From: Flavobacterium cerinum
GTDB taxonomy: Bacteria > Bacteroidota > Bacteroidia > Flavobacteriales > Flavobacteriaceae
Assembly (NCBI RefSeq): GCF_024496085.1
Contig: NZ_CP101751.1
Span: forward strand, 186,001-250,000
DNA length: 64,000 nt
Direction of reading: 5' to 3'
A program made the position numbers and the translations under genes. This document shows positions 54,644-63,893 of the stretch, one piece after another. The notes beneath the pieces are model-generated. The model worked only from the letters and a program-made list of their open reading frames with translations, ran no database searches and was not told where the DNA came from. How positions within the stretch are numbered: position 1 is the stretch's first letter; each line of letters begins with the position of its first letter.

Positions 54644-55435
54644 TTATTTCTTTTGTTGCTGACGGTACGTTTTACTTTTACTGATCAAATAATCAATCAA
54701 TTCAAATTCGTGTTGCGGTTCTAGTAATTCCCGCGTAATAGTACCTTGGTCGCAATAGGTTAGAAACGGACCAATTTCCTCTTTTTTGAATTTTAATACA
54801 TCCGCAAAAAACTTATTCGATAGTTTTTCCCGAACAGCATCGGCAAAAATCTTGTCGGTTACAAAAGTGGCTGTACCGGTATCTTTCTTACGTGTCGATT
54901 TAAACAAACGTCCTACCATCTCACCGACTTTAATAAAGTCTACTCCCATTAACGGACTCATATTGGGTATTATCGGCGGAGTTGTTGGCCGGGTAAGGTA
55001 ATCTGTTTTAAAATCGGTATCAAACAGTATTTTTTCTGAAACAGCTATCCGTTGGCTTCGGTCTTTTAATTTCCGGGTATCTCTTTCCAGATCACCGGAA
55101 AGACGTTTTACAATTACTTCATTTAACTGATTTACCTCAACTGTAAGGCGAATGCGCAGGATTTGCATATCGAAATCGCGTTTTTCCAACACAATCATTA
55201 ACGGACTAAAAGACAGACTTGAAAAGACCAACGTATCTTTTACCCGTGCATAAATCTCAAATTCACCCATTTTACCGGTGTTTGTTTTGACATGGGTAGC
55301 GGTATTGAGGATTGTGATATTTTCAACATCCATACTATCGATCTGCACCTGACCTTTTAATAATTCCCTTGTATTGATTTGCGAAAAGACTTGTAAAGTC
55401 CCAAACAACAAGATAAGTAACAGTTTATTTTTCAT
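54644..55435 (-). CDS. Carboxypeptidase-like regulatory domain protein, paralogue 3
   Basis: A 263-residue exported protein (signal MKNKLLLILLFGTLQVFSQ). The N-terminal part is a CarboxypepD-reg-like beta sandwich (ILNTATHVKTNTGKMGEFEI ... LVFSSLSFSPLMIVLEKRDF), as at the start of TonB-dependent receptors, followed by a helical C-terminal region (KLSNKFFADVLKFKKEEIGPFLTYC). No plug or barrel follows, so it is a free-standing secreted protein of unknown role. It overlaps paralogue 2 by 11 bases and shares its plan with paralogues 1 and 2, though the LVxPGQKKYTPAERKLKTA segment of the others is lost. Confidence 0.8.
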   Translation of the reverse strand: MKNKLLLILLFGTLQVFSQINTRELLKGQVQIDSMDVENITILNTATHVKTNTGKMGEFEIYARVKDTLVFSSLSFSPLMIVLEKRDFDMQILRIRLTVEVNQLNEVIVKRLSGDLERDTRKLKDRSQRIAVSEKILFDTDFKTDYLTRPTTPPIIPNMSPLMGVDFIKVGEMVGRLFKSTRKKDTGTATFVTDKIFADAVREKLSNKFFADVLKFKKEEIGPFLTYCDQGTITRELLEPQHEFELIDYLISKSKTYRQQQKK

Positions 55436-56168
55436 CTGTAATTATTTTTCGGTATTGTACTGCCAATTCATTCAGATAAAATGTGGCCAGTGTTTTGTTT
55501 TTCGCTTTTATGGCTGCTGTAAACCTTTCGTTTTCTACAGCATAAAAGATAAAGCCCTGCACATATTCTTCCGGTATTTTTAAAGTCTTGACAAAATAGT
55601 CTTCCTCGTACATTCCTTCCAGTTTTTGTCTGAAAAGTTCTTTTTTCTCAATTTCAACTTCTTTTTTCAGCATTGCAGTCCGTCCTGAAAGCCAATTTAA
55701 CATCGGGTCAAGACCTACAGAGGTATTGGTACCGATTTGCGCATCTGTTCCGGTAGCTGTTTTTAATTTTCTTTCGGCCGGTGTATATTTTTTCTGACCC
55801 CGTGGAACCAACCCTAAACTCTCCGAATTAATATTCCCATAAGAATTGATCACAACTTCTTTCAACTGTCGCACCATCACTTCCAGTTTTACATAGAACA
55901 ACTCTTCCTTAAAGTCTTTTTCTTCCAGTTGTATTTGTTTTCCTTTAAACTGAATTGCCGAAAAAATCAACGTATCATTCGGTTGCGCATGAATGGTGAA
56001 AAAACCGCCGTTTTCTGTCACAACTGCTTTTTCCGTTCTTTTATTGATTACATGAACGCCATCCAGTTCTGAAGTGCCTGCCATGATTTTACCTTTAAGA
56101 ACTTTTGTATTCTGTGCGTATGAAGTTACAGAAATTACCAATAAAATCAAAGGAAATATCTTATTCAT
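55425..56168 (-). CDS. Carboxypeptidase-like regulatory domain protein, paralogue 2
   Basis: A 247-residue exported protein, starting MNKIFPLILLVISVTSYAQ (an upstream in-frame start adds a charged stretch before this signal peptide and is rejected). The N-terminal beta sandwich includes VVTENGGFFTIHAQPNDTLIFSAIQ; then comes LGLVPRGQKKYTPAERKLKTATG, nearly identical to paralogue 1. The C-terminus (TAAIKAKNKTLATFYLNELAVQYRKII) also matches paralogue 1 closely. It arose by tandem duplication. Function unknown. Confidence 0.82.
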   Translation of the reverse strand: MNKIFPLILLVISVTSYAQNTKVLKGKIMAGTSELDGVHVINKRTEKAVVTENGGFFTIHAQPNDTLIFSAIQFKGKQIQLEEKDFKEELFYVKLEVMVRQLKEVVINSYGNINSESLGLVPRGQKKYTPAERKLKTATGTDAQIGTNTSVGLDPMLNWLSGRTAMLKKEVEIEKKELFRQKLEGMYEEDYFVKTLKIPEEYVQGFIFYAVENERFTAAIKAKNKTLATFYLNELAVQYRKIITDEK

Positions 56169-56209
56169 TTGTGAAGTTTTTCTCCTCCTGTCTATTTTTC
56201 TAACCGGCA

Positions 56210-56956
56210 TTATTCAGAAATTATTTTTTTATACTTTACAGCCAGTTCTGTCAGTAAAAACGTAGCTAATGTTTTGTTTTTCGCTTTCACCGCATTTGTA
56301 AAACCGGCATCATCCATTGTATACATCCAGAAACCATCGCTGTTTTCCGCAGGAATTTTAAGATCATTCACTAAATACGATTCTTCAAACCATCCTTTCA
56401 GGCGGTCCATCATTAATTCGCGCCCTTCTATGTCCAGTTCCTTTTTTAATCTTTTGGTTTTTCCGGATATCTTATTTATAATCGGATCAAACGGCAAAGC
56501 ACCGCCCAATATATTCAGTAAATGGATCGGCTTAAAATCGCCGGCCGTTTTCAGTTTTCTTTCGGCCGGCGTGTATTTCTTTTGCCCCGGCGACACTAAT
56601 CCCAAACTTTCCGATGTGATAGTTCCTTTCCCAATATACACTTCACTTAACTGATTCACTTTTGCCACCATTTTCACTACCAGTTCTTCCTCTCCGAAAT
56701 CAATCTCTTTTAGCGTCATCTTTTTTTCACCGTATTGAATAGATGAAAACTGCAATACATCGCCAACAGCCGCCACAATCTTAAATGTTCCGTCTTTCCC
56801 GGAAAGCGCTTGTTTTTCAGTTGTTAGATTAGCTATCGAAATACTTTCCACATCACCATTATTGTCCGCTATCAACCTCCCTTTCAACTCTTTGTCATTT
56901 TGAGCCAAAAGCAGGGCATTACACATTAATAAAAAAAAGAGTAACAGGTGTTTCAT
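56210..56956 (-). CDS. Carboxypeptidase-like regulatory domain protein, paralogue 1
   Basis: A 248-residue exported protein with signal peptide MKHLLLFFLLMCNALLLAQ. The beta sandwich contains LSGKDGTFKIVAAVGDVLQFSSIQYG and the middle LGLVSPGQKKYTPAERKLKTAG. The C-terminus, TNAVKAKNKTLATFLLTELAVKYKKII, is shared with paralogue 2. It is first in the operon of three paralogues, DUF6702-like gene and M1 peptidase. The operon suggests a joint envelope function, but none is established. Confidence 0.82.
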   Translation of the reverse strand: MKHLLLFFLLMCNALLLAQNDKELKGRLIADNNGDVESISIANLTTEKQALSGKDGTFKIVAAVGDVLQFSSIQYGEKKMTLKEIDFGEEELVVKMVAKVNQLSEVYIGKGTITSESLGLVSPGQKKYTPAERKLKTAGDFKPIHLLNILGGALPFDPIINKISGKTKRLKKELDIEGRELMMDRLKGWFEESYLVNDLKIPAENSDGFWMYTMDDAGFTNAVKAKNKTLATFLLTELAVKYKKIISE

Positions 56957-57094
56957 GCAAAAGTATATTCTTTAATAAAATTCAATATTTCGGGTAAAAA
57001 TATTCGCTTATTCTCCCAATTAATTGCCAACAACATTGTAAAAATATGTTAAAAGCCTAAATGTCACATTTCCGTTTCTTTTTGTAATTAAGTG

Positions 57095-57102
57095 TATCTT
57101 TG
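57095..57102 (+). promoter_or_regulatory. -7 promoter element of pepE
   Basis: TATCTTTG, an exact TAnnTTTG match, 21 bases before the ATG at 57124. It overlaps the longer possible start at 57100, which argues for the ATG at 57124. Confidence 0.6.
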
Positions 57103-57123
57103 ACCTATACAGAACCTAACACT

Positions 57124-57831
57124 ATGAAAAAGCTAATAATTGCCAGTACATCAACACTTCATAACGGAAGTTATCTCGATTATCTTCTACCTACACTGGC
57201 ATCTCATTTTAACGATGTAAAAACACTTTTATTCATTCCCTATGCACGCCCCGGTGGGATTTCTCACGACGCTTATACCGAAAAGGTTCGCGAAGCCTTT
57301 TCAAAAATCAATATCGCTGTAAAAGGAATTCACGAATATGAAAACCCTACAGAAGCACTTTCTACTGCCGAAGGTATTTTTACCGGCGGAGGAAATACTT
57401 TTCTTTTAGTCAGCCAACTGTATCAGACAAAAGTTATCGATGCGCTGGAAACCGCAGTAAAAAACGGAACTCCTTATTTAGGAACTTCAGCCGGTAGTAA
57501 TATTTGCGGCCTGACAATGGGAACCACTAATGATATGCCGATTGTTTATCCGCCGAGCTTTAAAACTTTAGGATTCGTTCCTTTTAATATTAATCCGCAT
57601 TATCTTGATCCGGACAGCAATTCAACTCATATGGGCGAAACCCGCGAAACCCGAATTAATGAGTTTCACCATTTTAATTCGCAACCGGTATTAGGATTAC
57701 GCGAAGGAAGCTGGCTGGAAGTAAGCGGAAATACAATTACACTTAAAGGTCATTTAAATGCCCGTTTGTTCCGTCAGAATCAAGAGCCGGAAGAAATGGC
57801 ACCGGAAAGTGATTTTAGTAATTTAAAATAG
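57124..57831 (+). CDS. pepE: Peptidase E (alpha-aspartyl dipeptidase)
   Basis: An S51-family serine peptidase of 235 residues that cleaves Asp-X dipeptides in the cytoplasm. The nucleophile elbow is YLGTSAGSNICG (Ser in S-A-G-S-N); FTGGGNTFLLVSQLY precedes it and NPHYLDPD and GETRETRINEFH follow, as in PepE. The start is MKKLIIASTST, fitting the -7 element upstream; an 8-codon longer ORF is rejected. It is ended by a strong hairpin. Confidence 0.94.
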   Translation: MKKLIIASTSTLHNGSYLDYLLPTLASHFNDVKTLLFIPYARPGGISHDAYTEKVREAFSKINIAVKGIHEYENPTEALSTAEGIFTGGGNTFLLVSQLYQTKVIDALETAVKNGTPYLGTSAGSNICGLTMGTTNDMPIVYPPSFKTLGFVPFNINPHYLDPDSNSTHMGETRETRINEFHHFNSQPVLGLREGSWLEVSGNTITLKGHLNARLFRQNQEPEEMAPESDFSNLK

Positions 57832-57849
57832 AAATGCTATAAAATAAAA

Positions 57850-57879
57850 AAACCGAAACAGATGTTTCGGTTTTTTTGT
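57850..57879. terminator. Bidirectional terminator between pepE and the tRNA-Gly genes
   Basis: The stem AACCGAAACA/TGTTTCGGTT (10 bp) is flanked by A runs on the left and T runs on the right. It serves pepE and the minus-strand tRNA-Gly cluster. Confidence 0.85.
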
Positions 57880-57886
57880 TTTGCAG

Positions 57887-57959
<73 letters not shown>

Positions 57960-57994
57960 AGGTGATGAATTTTAAAACCCCATCAGGTTTTCAG

Positions 57995-58067
<73 letters not shown>

Positions 58068-58105
58068 AGATGATGAATTTTAAAACCCCATCAGGTTTTT
58101 AGCAG

Positions 58106-58178
<73 letters not shown>

Positions 58179-58527
58179 TTTTGTGAGTGCAAATATAATT
58201 AATAATTTTACTCCCCTGCAATTTTTTTTAGAAAAAAATAAAAAACTGTAAAACCGGCTCTGAACAGCCATTTTCATCGCTTCCACCCTATCTTTTTACT
58301 ATTCTTATTTTCAATATTTTACCCGTCATCTCAACTTATTCGAAGCAGAATTCCGTCAAAATGTTTTTTACGAACAGTCGGAGTTTCTGATTTAACATAA
58401 ACCGTCAATTCCATTCGTTTAGATGCTTTTTCCGGTTTAAAGTCCTATTTTCAACCTGACACTAAATACTGTTTCCATTTTTATTAAATTAGTATCCCCT
58501 AAAAATAAAGGAATCTCCCGATATAAT
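58179..58527. other. Intergenic region between tRNA-Gly cluster and Crp-family gene
   Basis: It holds the tRNA promoter at its left end. From about 58220 to 58527 no gene, RNA or strong hairpin was found, and no exact -7 element precedes the regulator gene. Confidence 0.5.
58190..58197 (-). promoter_or_regulatory. Promoter of the tRNA-Gly cluster
   Basis: On the minus strand TATATTTG is an exact TAnnTTTG match, and a TTG lies 21 bases further upstream, which fits the -33/-7 spacing known for Flavobacterium promoters. The first tRNA begins 11 bases downstream. This is the best complete promoter in the window. Confidence 0.75.
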
Positions 58528-59103
58528 ATGGCTACAAATACATTTCGATCCAATCTTGAAAGTTATCAGCTATTAGCTCCTGACAGTATTCTTTCGTTAT
58601 GTGAACTTTGTCAGGAAAAAGTCGTTCCCAAAAACATTCATCTTTTAAAAAGCGGTAGCATTCCAAACTACTATTATTATGTCGAAAAAGGACTTTTTGC
58701 CTACTATTATATAACCGATAACGGCGAAAAAATTATCAAGAAATTCTTTCCCGAAAACACATTTATCGCTTCCAGTTCGGCATTATTAACAAAAACTCCA
58801 AGCAATTTTGCTATTCAGGCATTAGAAGACAGTGTTGTTTTTACTATTTCTGCCGATCAGTTTGCGCAATTGGTAAAAGAACGACACGATATTGCTTTGT
58901 TCTATATCAAGTATTTAGAAAAAAATTGGGTCATTGAAAAAGAAATGATGGAGGTTTCTACAAAATCGGACGATGCTAAAATCCGGTATACTGATTTTTT
59001 GACTTCTCATGCTTCTATAATTAATCGGTTAAAGCAACATCATATCGCTTCTTATCTCGGTATTACACCTACTCAGCTAAGTCGGATTAAGCTAAAACAT
59101 TAA
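58528..59103 (+). CDS. Crp/Fnr-family transcriptional regulator
   Basis: A 191-residue regulator. The cyclic-nucleotide-binding-like beta barrel occupies about residues 25-120 (KNIHLLKSGSIPNYYYYVEKGLFAYYY, written for residues 37-63 in the family layout), and the winged helix HTH is at the C-terminus (HHIASYLGITPTQLSRIKLKH, about 171-191). The Arg/Glu pair that binds cAMP in E. coli Crp is not evident, so the ligand is unknown. No clear target gene, but the EamA transporter and esterase genes downstream in the same direction may be co-regulated. Confidence 0.88.
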   Translation: MATNTFRSNLESYQLLAPDSILSLCELCQEKVVPKNIHLLKSGSIPNYYYYVEKGLFAYYYITDNGEKIIKKFFPENTFIASSSALLTKTPSNFAIQALEDSVVFTISADQFAQLVKERHDIALFYIKYLEKNWVIEKEMMEVSTKSDDAKIRYTDFLTSHASIINRLKQHHIASYLGITPTQLSRIKLKH

Positions 59104-59176
59104 AACAAACCTCAACAAATGTAAACAGTTCTTTTTTTTGTTTCGGATAATTTTACGCCTTAAAAACAGTATCCAA

Positions 59177-60058
59177 ATGAATACAAAAAAACTAAATGGT
59201 CTATTATATGTGCTCGCCGGAGGAATCAGTTATGGCATTTTGGCATCAATTGTAAAATATGCTAACCTACAAGGAATACACACCAGTGTTCTTACTTTTC
59301 TCCAGTTTTTTATCGGTTTCCTTTTTCTGGGAATAGTAAATTCAATTCTTAAAAAAAAACATCCGGTTACAACAACGACTACTTCTAAAGTTAGATTAAT
59401 TATTTGGGGTTCTTCTCTTGGTCTGACCACAACATTATACTATTTGTCCATCCAATTTATTCCGGTATCTGTTGGCATTATCTTACTTATGCAATCGATC
59501 TGGATTAGCATTGTAGTAGAATCTTTTCTCCAAAAAAAACGACCAACGCTTGTTAAAATTGTCGGTGCTTTAGTTTGTATTATAGGCACTTTATTAGTCA
59601 CCGAAGTTTTCAATCAACATATAGCACTCGATTGGAAAGGCCTTTTATTAGGATTCGGAGCCGGCATATCGTATACAATATCAATTTACTCCTCCAGCAC
59701 TATCGAAAAACAACTTCCCAATTATACCCGAAGTCTGTATCTCGTTATGGGCGGATTGATTCTGATTTCGGTTTTTTGGAATTACACTATCCCGGGAAAT
59801 ATTTCCGTCAACGCTATCTACTGGGGCGCCTTATTGGCTATCTTTGGAACAATTTTACCGCCGTTGTTTTTTACCGCGGGAATTCCTAAAACCGGAATCG
59901 GAATCGGTAGTATTATTTCCAGTATCGAAATTCCTGTATCCGTTTTTGCTGCGCATCTTGTTTTACAGGAAAACATATCCGGAATACAATGGATCGGCAT
60001 TCTAATCATTCTGATTTCGGTCATACTGGTAAATATTAATTTTAAAAAATCAATTTAG
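59177..60058 (+). CDS. EamA/DMT-family transporter
   Basis: A ten-helix inner-membrane protein (293 residues) with two EamA repeats: the first begins GLLYVLAGGISYGILASIVK and the second GLLLGFGAGISYTISIYSS. The EamA family exports amino acids, metabolites or drugs; the substrate cannot be told. ATG 59177 (MNTKKLNG) is preferred, because the longer in-frame start adds a charged stretch of 13 residues. It is followed by the esterase gene 6 bases later. Confidence 0.92.
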   Translation: MNTKKLNGLLYVLAGGISYGILASIVKYANLQGIHTSVLTFLQFFIGFLFLGIVNSILKKKHPVTTTTTSKVRLIIWGSSLGLTTTLYYLSIQFIPVSVGIILLMQSIWISIVVESFLQKKRPTLVKIVGALVCIIGTLLVTEVFNQHIALDWKGLLLGFGAGISYTISIYSSSTIEKQLPNYTRSLYLVMGGLILISVFWNYTIPGNISVNAIYWGALLAIFGTILPPLFFTAGIPKTGIGIGSIISSIEIPVSVFAAHLVLQENISGIQWIGILIILISVILVNINFKKSI

Positions 60059-60064
60059 TCTATT

Positions 60065-60913
60065 ATGCTACACGCTTTAAAAAATCTGTTCCTGATAAAC
60101 TTGCTGTTACTTTCAACTGCTTTATTTGCTCAATCCCAAAATCAGCCGATAGCTTTCGGAACATCGGCCGTTTTATCCTCTTCGATTTTAAACGAAAACC
60201 GAACAATAAACATTTATATTCCGGAAGAATACAATGAAAATAGCGACACAAAATATCCTGTAATTTATATATTAGACGGTGGTGTGGAAGAAGATTTTTT
60301 CCATCTTGCCGGAATCGTACGATTTAACACACAGTCCTGGATCAATCGTTTTCCGAAGTCCATTGTAGTAGGTATTGAAAACACCAACCGAAGACGCGAT
60401 TTTACTTTTGCCGTTTCGAATACTGATTTTATCGAAAAAGAAGGATTTAAAAAAAGTAGTTTCCCGCAATATGGTGAATCTCAAAAATACATCGATTTCT
60501 TAGAGAAGGAATTACAGCCTTATCTTGAGAAAAACTATCGCGTAAACGAACAAAAAACCATTATCGGTGAATCATTAGCCGGTTTATTAGCTACGGAAAT
60601 TCTATTAAAACGTCCACACTTGTTTCAAAACTATATTATTATCAGCCCGAGTTTATGGTGGGGCGAACAAGCACTATTAAAAAATGCTAAAACGCTACTG
60701 AATCAAAATCTAAAAAAACCGGTTAGGGTATATATCGGCGCTCCAAGCAAAGAAGAAGATCTGAAAATGTATCAGGAAGTAGAAACGCTATACAAAACCG
60801 TTAAAACCGATAAAAACGCAGCTGTTATTTTTGACTATATGCCGGATGAAACACATGCTACTGTTATTCACCAGGCTGTATATAATGCCTTTAAAAAATG
60901 GGCTAAAAAATAA
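60065..60913 (+). CDS. Secreted esterase (alpha/beta-hydrolase, EstD/Fes-like)
   Basis: A 282-residue exported hydrolase. Signal peptide: LKNLFLINLLLLSTALFAQ. YPVIYILDGGVEEDFFHLAG is the oxyanion segment, TIIGESLAGLLATEIL holds the nucleophile Ser (G-E-S-L-A-G), IISPSLWWGEQAL follows, and DETHATVIHQAVYNAFKKW carries the catalytic His. This pattern fits the putative esterase (PF00756-like) group that includes enterochelin esterases. The substrate is unknown. Confidence 0.9.
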   Translation: MLHALKNLFLINLLLLSTALFAQSQNQPIAFGTSAVLSSSILNENRTINIYIPEEYNENSDTKYPVIYILDGGVEEDFFHLAGIVRFNTQSWINRFPKSIVVGIENTNRRRDFTFAVSNTDFIEKEGFKKSSFPQYGESQKYIDFLEKELQPYLEKNYRVNEQKTIIGESLAGLLATEILLKRPHLFQNYIIISPSLWWGEQALLKNAKTLLNQNLKKPVRVYIGAPSKEEDLKMYQEVETLYKTVKTDKNAAVIFDYMPDETHATVIHQAVYNAFKKWAKK

Positions 60914-61100
60914 TGCTATACATATCTGCTTCATCTGAGACATACTATTAACACAGAAAAACAGATGCTGATTACGACACTACTGTTGTGATTTTATTCT
61001 TTTTTGAAAAAAAAGTGATTTTTTTAAAGCAACTCTTTTCTTTTTTCTGCATCTATCAAATAGATTATATTACTGTGTCAAAATATTATAATTCACTCTG

Positions 61101-61538
61101 ATGGTTTTCGTAAAAAAAATCAACAGCAAAATGACTTTCCAGGTTCGCCAGCCTGTTTTAAGGCCGGGCAAACCTGTTGAAAGTTGTATTTTTGAAGGGG
61201 ACGATCTGGAAACGACAACCCATTTGGGGCTGTATAACAACAGTACGCTAGCCGGGATTGTCTCCATTTTTGCTTCCCGCCACAATTTGTTTCCTCAAAA
61301 TGAGCAATTTCAGCTCAGAGGAATGGCTGTTTTAGATGAATTCCGTAAAAAAGGTTACGGAGAAAGGCTGGTTAATGAGGCCGAAGCATGCATAAAAGAA
61401 CGCAATGGTTCTCTGATTTGGTTTAACGCAAGGGAAGTTGCCGTTGCATTCTACACAAAGCTGGGATATGAAATTATTGGCGATGCCTTTGACATTCCAA
61501 CAATCGGCACGCATTTTGTTATGAGGAAAATGATATAA
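61101..61538 (+). CDS. GNAT-family N-acetyltransferase
   Basis: A 145-residue acetyltransferase using acetyl-CoA. Motif A is FQLRGMAVLDEFRKKGYGERLVNEAE (about residues 72-97; R-K-K-G-Y-G is the CoA pyrophosphate loop), with WFNAREVAVAFYTKLGYEIIGD as motif B. The N-terminal part VRQPVLRPGKPVESCIFEGDD is conserved in a Bacteroidota subgroup, so the first ATG is retained. The acceptor substrate is unknown. Confidence 0.92.
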   Translation: MVFVKKINSKMTFQVRQPVLRPGKPVESCIFEGDDLETTTHLGLYNNSTLAGIVSIFASRHNLFPQNEQFQLRGMAVLDEFRKKGYGERLVNEAEACIKERNGSLIWFNAREVAVAFYTKLGYEIIGDAFDIPTIGTHFVMRKMI

Positions 61539-61598
61539 AAACCTACAAGTTTGAACTTGTCATCTTTTTTTCATAACTTATTAATAAATTTTAAAATT

Positions 61599-63194
61599 AT
61601 GCTGCATCGCTACTGCTTATTACTAGTTCCTATGCTTCTTTTTGGATGTAACAAAAAGGAAAAAGTTACTATTGCCGAGCAAATTATACCGAAAGATACC
61701 ATAAAGGTAGTACCGCTTTCTTTTCCGGAAGCTGTTGCGATTGACAGCTCTTATTTTGCAAACAGTTCGGATGCCGTAAAACAGTTTTATAAAAACAACC
61801 TGTATAAAACAGTATGGACAATTGAAAAAGATCGAAAAGCACTGACAGAATCCATTAAAAATAGTGAACTGGACGGACTTAATCCGGACGATTATAACAT
61901 TAAGCTCTTTACCGATCAGGAAAACAACCATAAGAACCTTCCCGAAAAAGATTTAATTGCCAATGATATTCTGCATACAGAAATATTTTACAAATTGGCC
62001 GGTCACTTATACAACGGTAAACTGGAACCGACCAAATTATATTCGGATTGGGATATGTATTCTAAAGAAATCGATCTTAATCACAAACTGCAAAATGCCT
62101 TAAAAAATCATACCATACAGGAAAGCCTTGATTCCTTAAAACCGAATCATATCGTGTATTCCCGATTAAAAGATGCACTCCGTAAGATCGAGAGTATGCC
62201 TAACGATAATCTAAAAAATATTTCAATTGCAGATAAACTGGTTCCTAATGATACCAATGCAGCTGTTATTGACATCAAAAAACGACTGGCTTATTGGGGC
62301 GATTATAAAAAACCGGATTCCCTTACTAAAATATACGATGACAAAACACAATCGGCCGTAAAAAAATTCCAGAAGCGCCATGGATTAACACCGGATGGCG
62401 TAATCGGAAAAGGGACTGTAGCTGCTATGAATTTTTCGAAAGCACAGCGAAAAAAACAAATCATTGCCAATCTTGAACGTTGGCGCTGGTTCCCAAGAGA
62501 TATGGGTGAGAGCTATGTTATCATTAATATTCCCGATTTTAATTTATATCTGATCAATAATAATGATACCATTCAAAATCATCGTGTAGTTGTAGGTCGT
62601 GCCAAAAGACGTACTCCGGTATTATCATCAAAATTCAGCAATCTGGTGATCAATCCGACCTGGACTGTTCCGCCTACGATCTTAAAAGAAGATTTAACGC
62701 CGTCTGCCAGTCGAAATCTGAATTATTTTGCAGCAACCGGAATTACAATTTACGACATGAAAGGCAATGTGGTTAGCCCAAGCAACTGGAATGCCGGCAA
62801 ATCCAATAATTATCGTTACGTTCAAAAGCCCGGAGCGAATAATTCTCTAGGGTTGATCAAATTTAATTTCAGCAATAAGCATTTGGTTTATTTACATGAC
62901 ACCAACCACAGGGACTATTTCAAGCTTAATAACAGAGCGCTAAGTTCCGGGTGTATCAGGGTAGAGGATCCCTTTAAATTGTCCGGTTTTATTCTTGAAA
63001 AAGAAGAAAACAACTGGTCAAAAGAAAGAGTTGATAAGATGATTGCGTCCAATAAAACGCAGAGTATTGTATTGAAAAAACCCACCTTTGTACATCAGCT
63101 GTATTGGACAGCATGGATGGACAAAGACGGGCTTGAATTCAGAAACGATATTTATGATCTTGATTTCGAACTTTATCAGAAATTACGAGATTAG
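61599..63194 (+). CDS. L,D-transpeptidase, YcbB/LdtD-like lipoprotein
   Basis: A 531-residue lipoprotein (MLHRYCLLLVPMLLFGC, lipobox LFGC; ATG 61599 chosen for this reason). A central scaffold domain (about residues 40-220) is followed by a peptidoglycan-binding domain (IKKRLAYWGDYKKPDSLTKIYDDKTQSAVKKFQ, about 224-256, then HGLTPDGVIGKGTV) and a YkuD catalytic domain with HDTNHRDYFKLNNRALSSGCIRVEDP (catalytic Cys in S-S-G-C-I-R-V). It makes 3-3 cross-links in the periplasm. It converges with the second L,D-transpeptidase gene (12-base overlap). Confidence 0.92.
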   Translation: MLHRYCLLLVPMLLFGCNKKEKVTIAEQIIPKDTIKVVPLSFPEAVAIDSSYFANSSDAVKQFYKNNLYKTVWTIEKDRKALTESIKNSELDGLNPDDYNIKLFTDQENNHKNLPEKDLIANDILHTEIFYKLAGHLYNGKLEPTKLYSDWDMYSKEIDLNHKLQNALKNHTIQESLDSLKPNHIVYSRLKDALRKIESMPNDNLKNISIADKLVPNDTNAAVIDIKKRLAYWGDYKKPDSLTKIYDDKTQSAVKKFQKRHGLTPDGVIGKGTVAAMNFSKAQRKKQIIANLERWRWFPRDMGESYVIINIPDFNLYLINNNDTIQNHRVVVGRAKRRTPVLSSKFSNLVINPTWTVPPTILKEDLTPSASRNLNYFAATGITIYDMKGNVVSPSNWNAGKSNNYRYVQKPGANNSLGLIKFNFSNKHLVYLHDTNHRDYFKLNNRALSSGCIRVEDPFKLSGFILEKEENNWSKERVDKMIASNKTQSIVLKKPTFVHQLYWTAWMDKDGLEFRNDIYDLDFELYQKLRD

Positions 63195-63893
63195 CTTTGA
63201 TTTAGCTTCGTAGTTTCTTGACGGATGGTAGATAAAAAGACATGATTTATCTTTTATCAAATTGATGATTTCTTTGTGTAAGGCAATCGGAACGGCAGGA
63301 CATCCCTGACTTCTCCCCAATCGGCCTTGTCTGGCAATAATACTTTCATTGGCATAATCAGCACCGTGCATTACAACAGCACGATCACGAGCATTGTCAT
63401 TGATCCCGTATTCCAATCCGTCCAAACGCAAAGACATACCGTGTTTACCCTGGTAAACTTCACCGGTAGCATAGAATCCTAAACTACTCTTAAATGAGTT
63501 GGTTTCATTCGAAAACTGCGTAGCAAATTCGTCTCCGCTGTTTCTACCGTGGGATACTACTGATTGTAATAAAATAGTATTGGTTGCCATGTCGATTACC
63601 CAAAGTCGCTTTTGTGTAGATGACAGACTAAAGTCAATTAAAGTCAAAATGTCTTTCTTTATAAGGCCCTGTTCTTTCAACTGGTAGAAACCTTCCAATG
63701 CTTTTGCAAAACTTTCCAGTCTTGGCATTGCGTAAGTCTGTGGATTCAGCGCTGTATATAAATTTCTAACTTTTAATTCAAACGAAGCTTTCGCGTTAGC
63801 AGCTACTAACTTTGGCGGGTCAGTTTCCTTTGTGCTTACTGGCTTAAAAGACAGTAAAAAAAGGAACATAACCGGTAAAACTCTATAAATCAT
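63183..63893 (-). CDS. Murein L,D-transpeptidase catalytic-domain protein
   Basis: A 236-residue exported protein (start MIYRVLPVMFLFLLSFKPV as signal peptide or anchor; a longer start 13 codons upstream is rejected). The catalytic stretch is GRLGRSQGCPAVPIALHKEI with Cys in S-Q-G-C-P-A-V; SSTQKRLWVIDMATNTILLQSVVSHGRNSG (about residues 103-132) and VVMHGADYA precede it. It belongs to the L,D-transpeptidase-like family common in Bacteroidota. It overlaps the lipoprotein L,D-transpeptidase tail to tail by 12 bases. Confidence 0.9.
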   Translation of the reverse strand: MIYRVLPVMFLFLLSFKPVSTKETDPPKLVAANAKASFELKVRNLYTALNPQTYAMPRLESFAKALEGFYQLKEQGLIKKDILTLIDFSLSSTQKRLWVIDMATNTILLQSVVSHGRNSGDEFATQFSNETNSFKSSLGFYATGEVYQGKHGMSLRLDGLEYGINDNARDRAVVMHGADYANESIIARQGRLGRSQGCPAVPIALHKEIINLIKDKSCLFIYHPSRNYEAKSKLIS

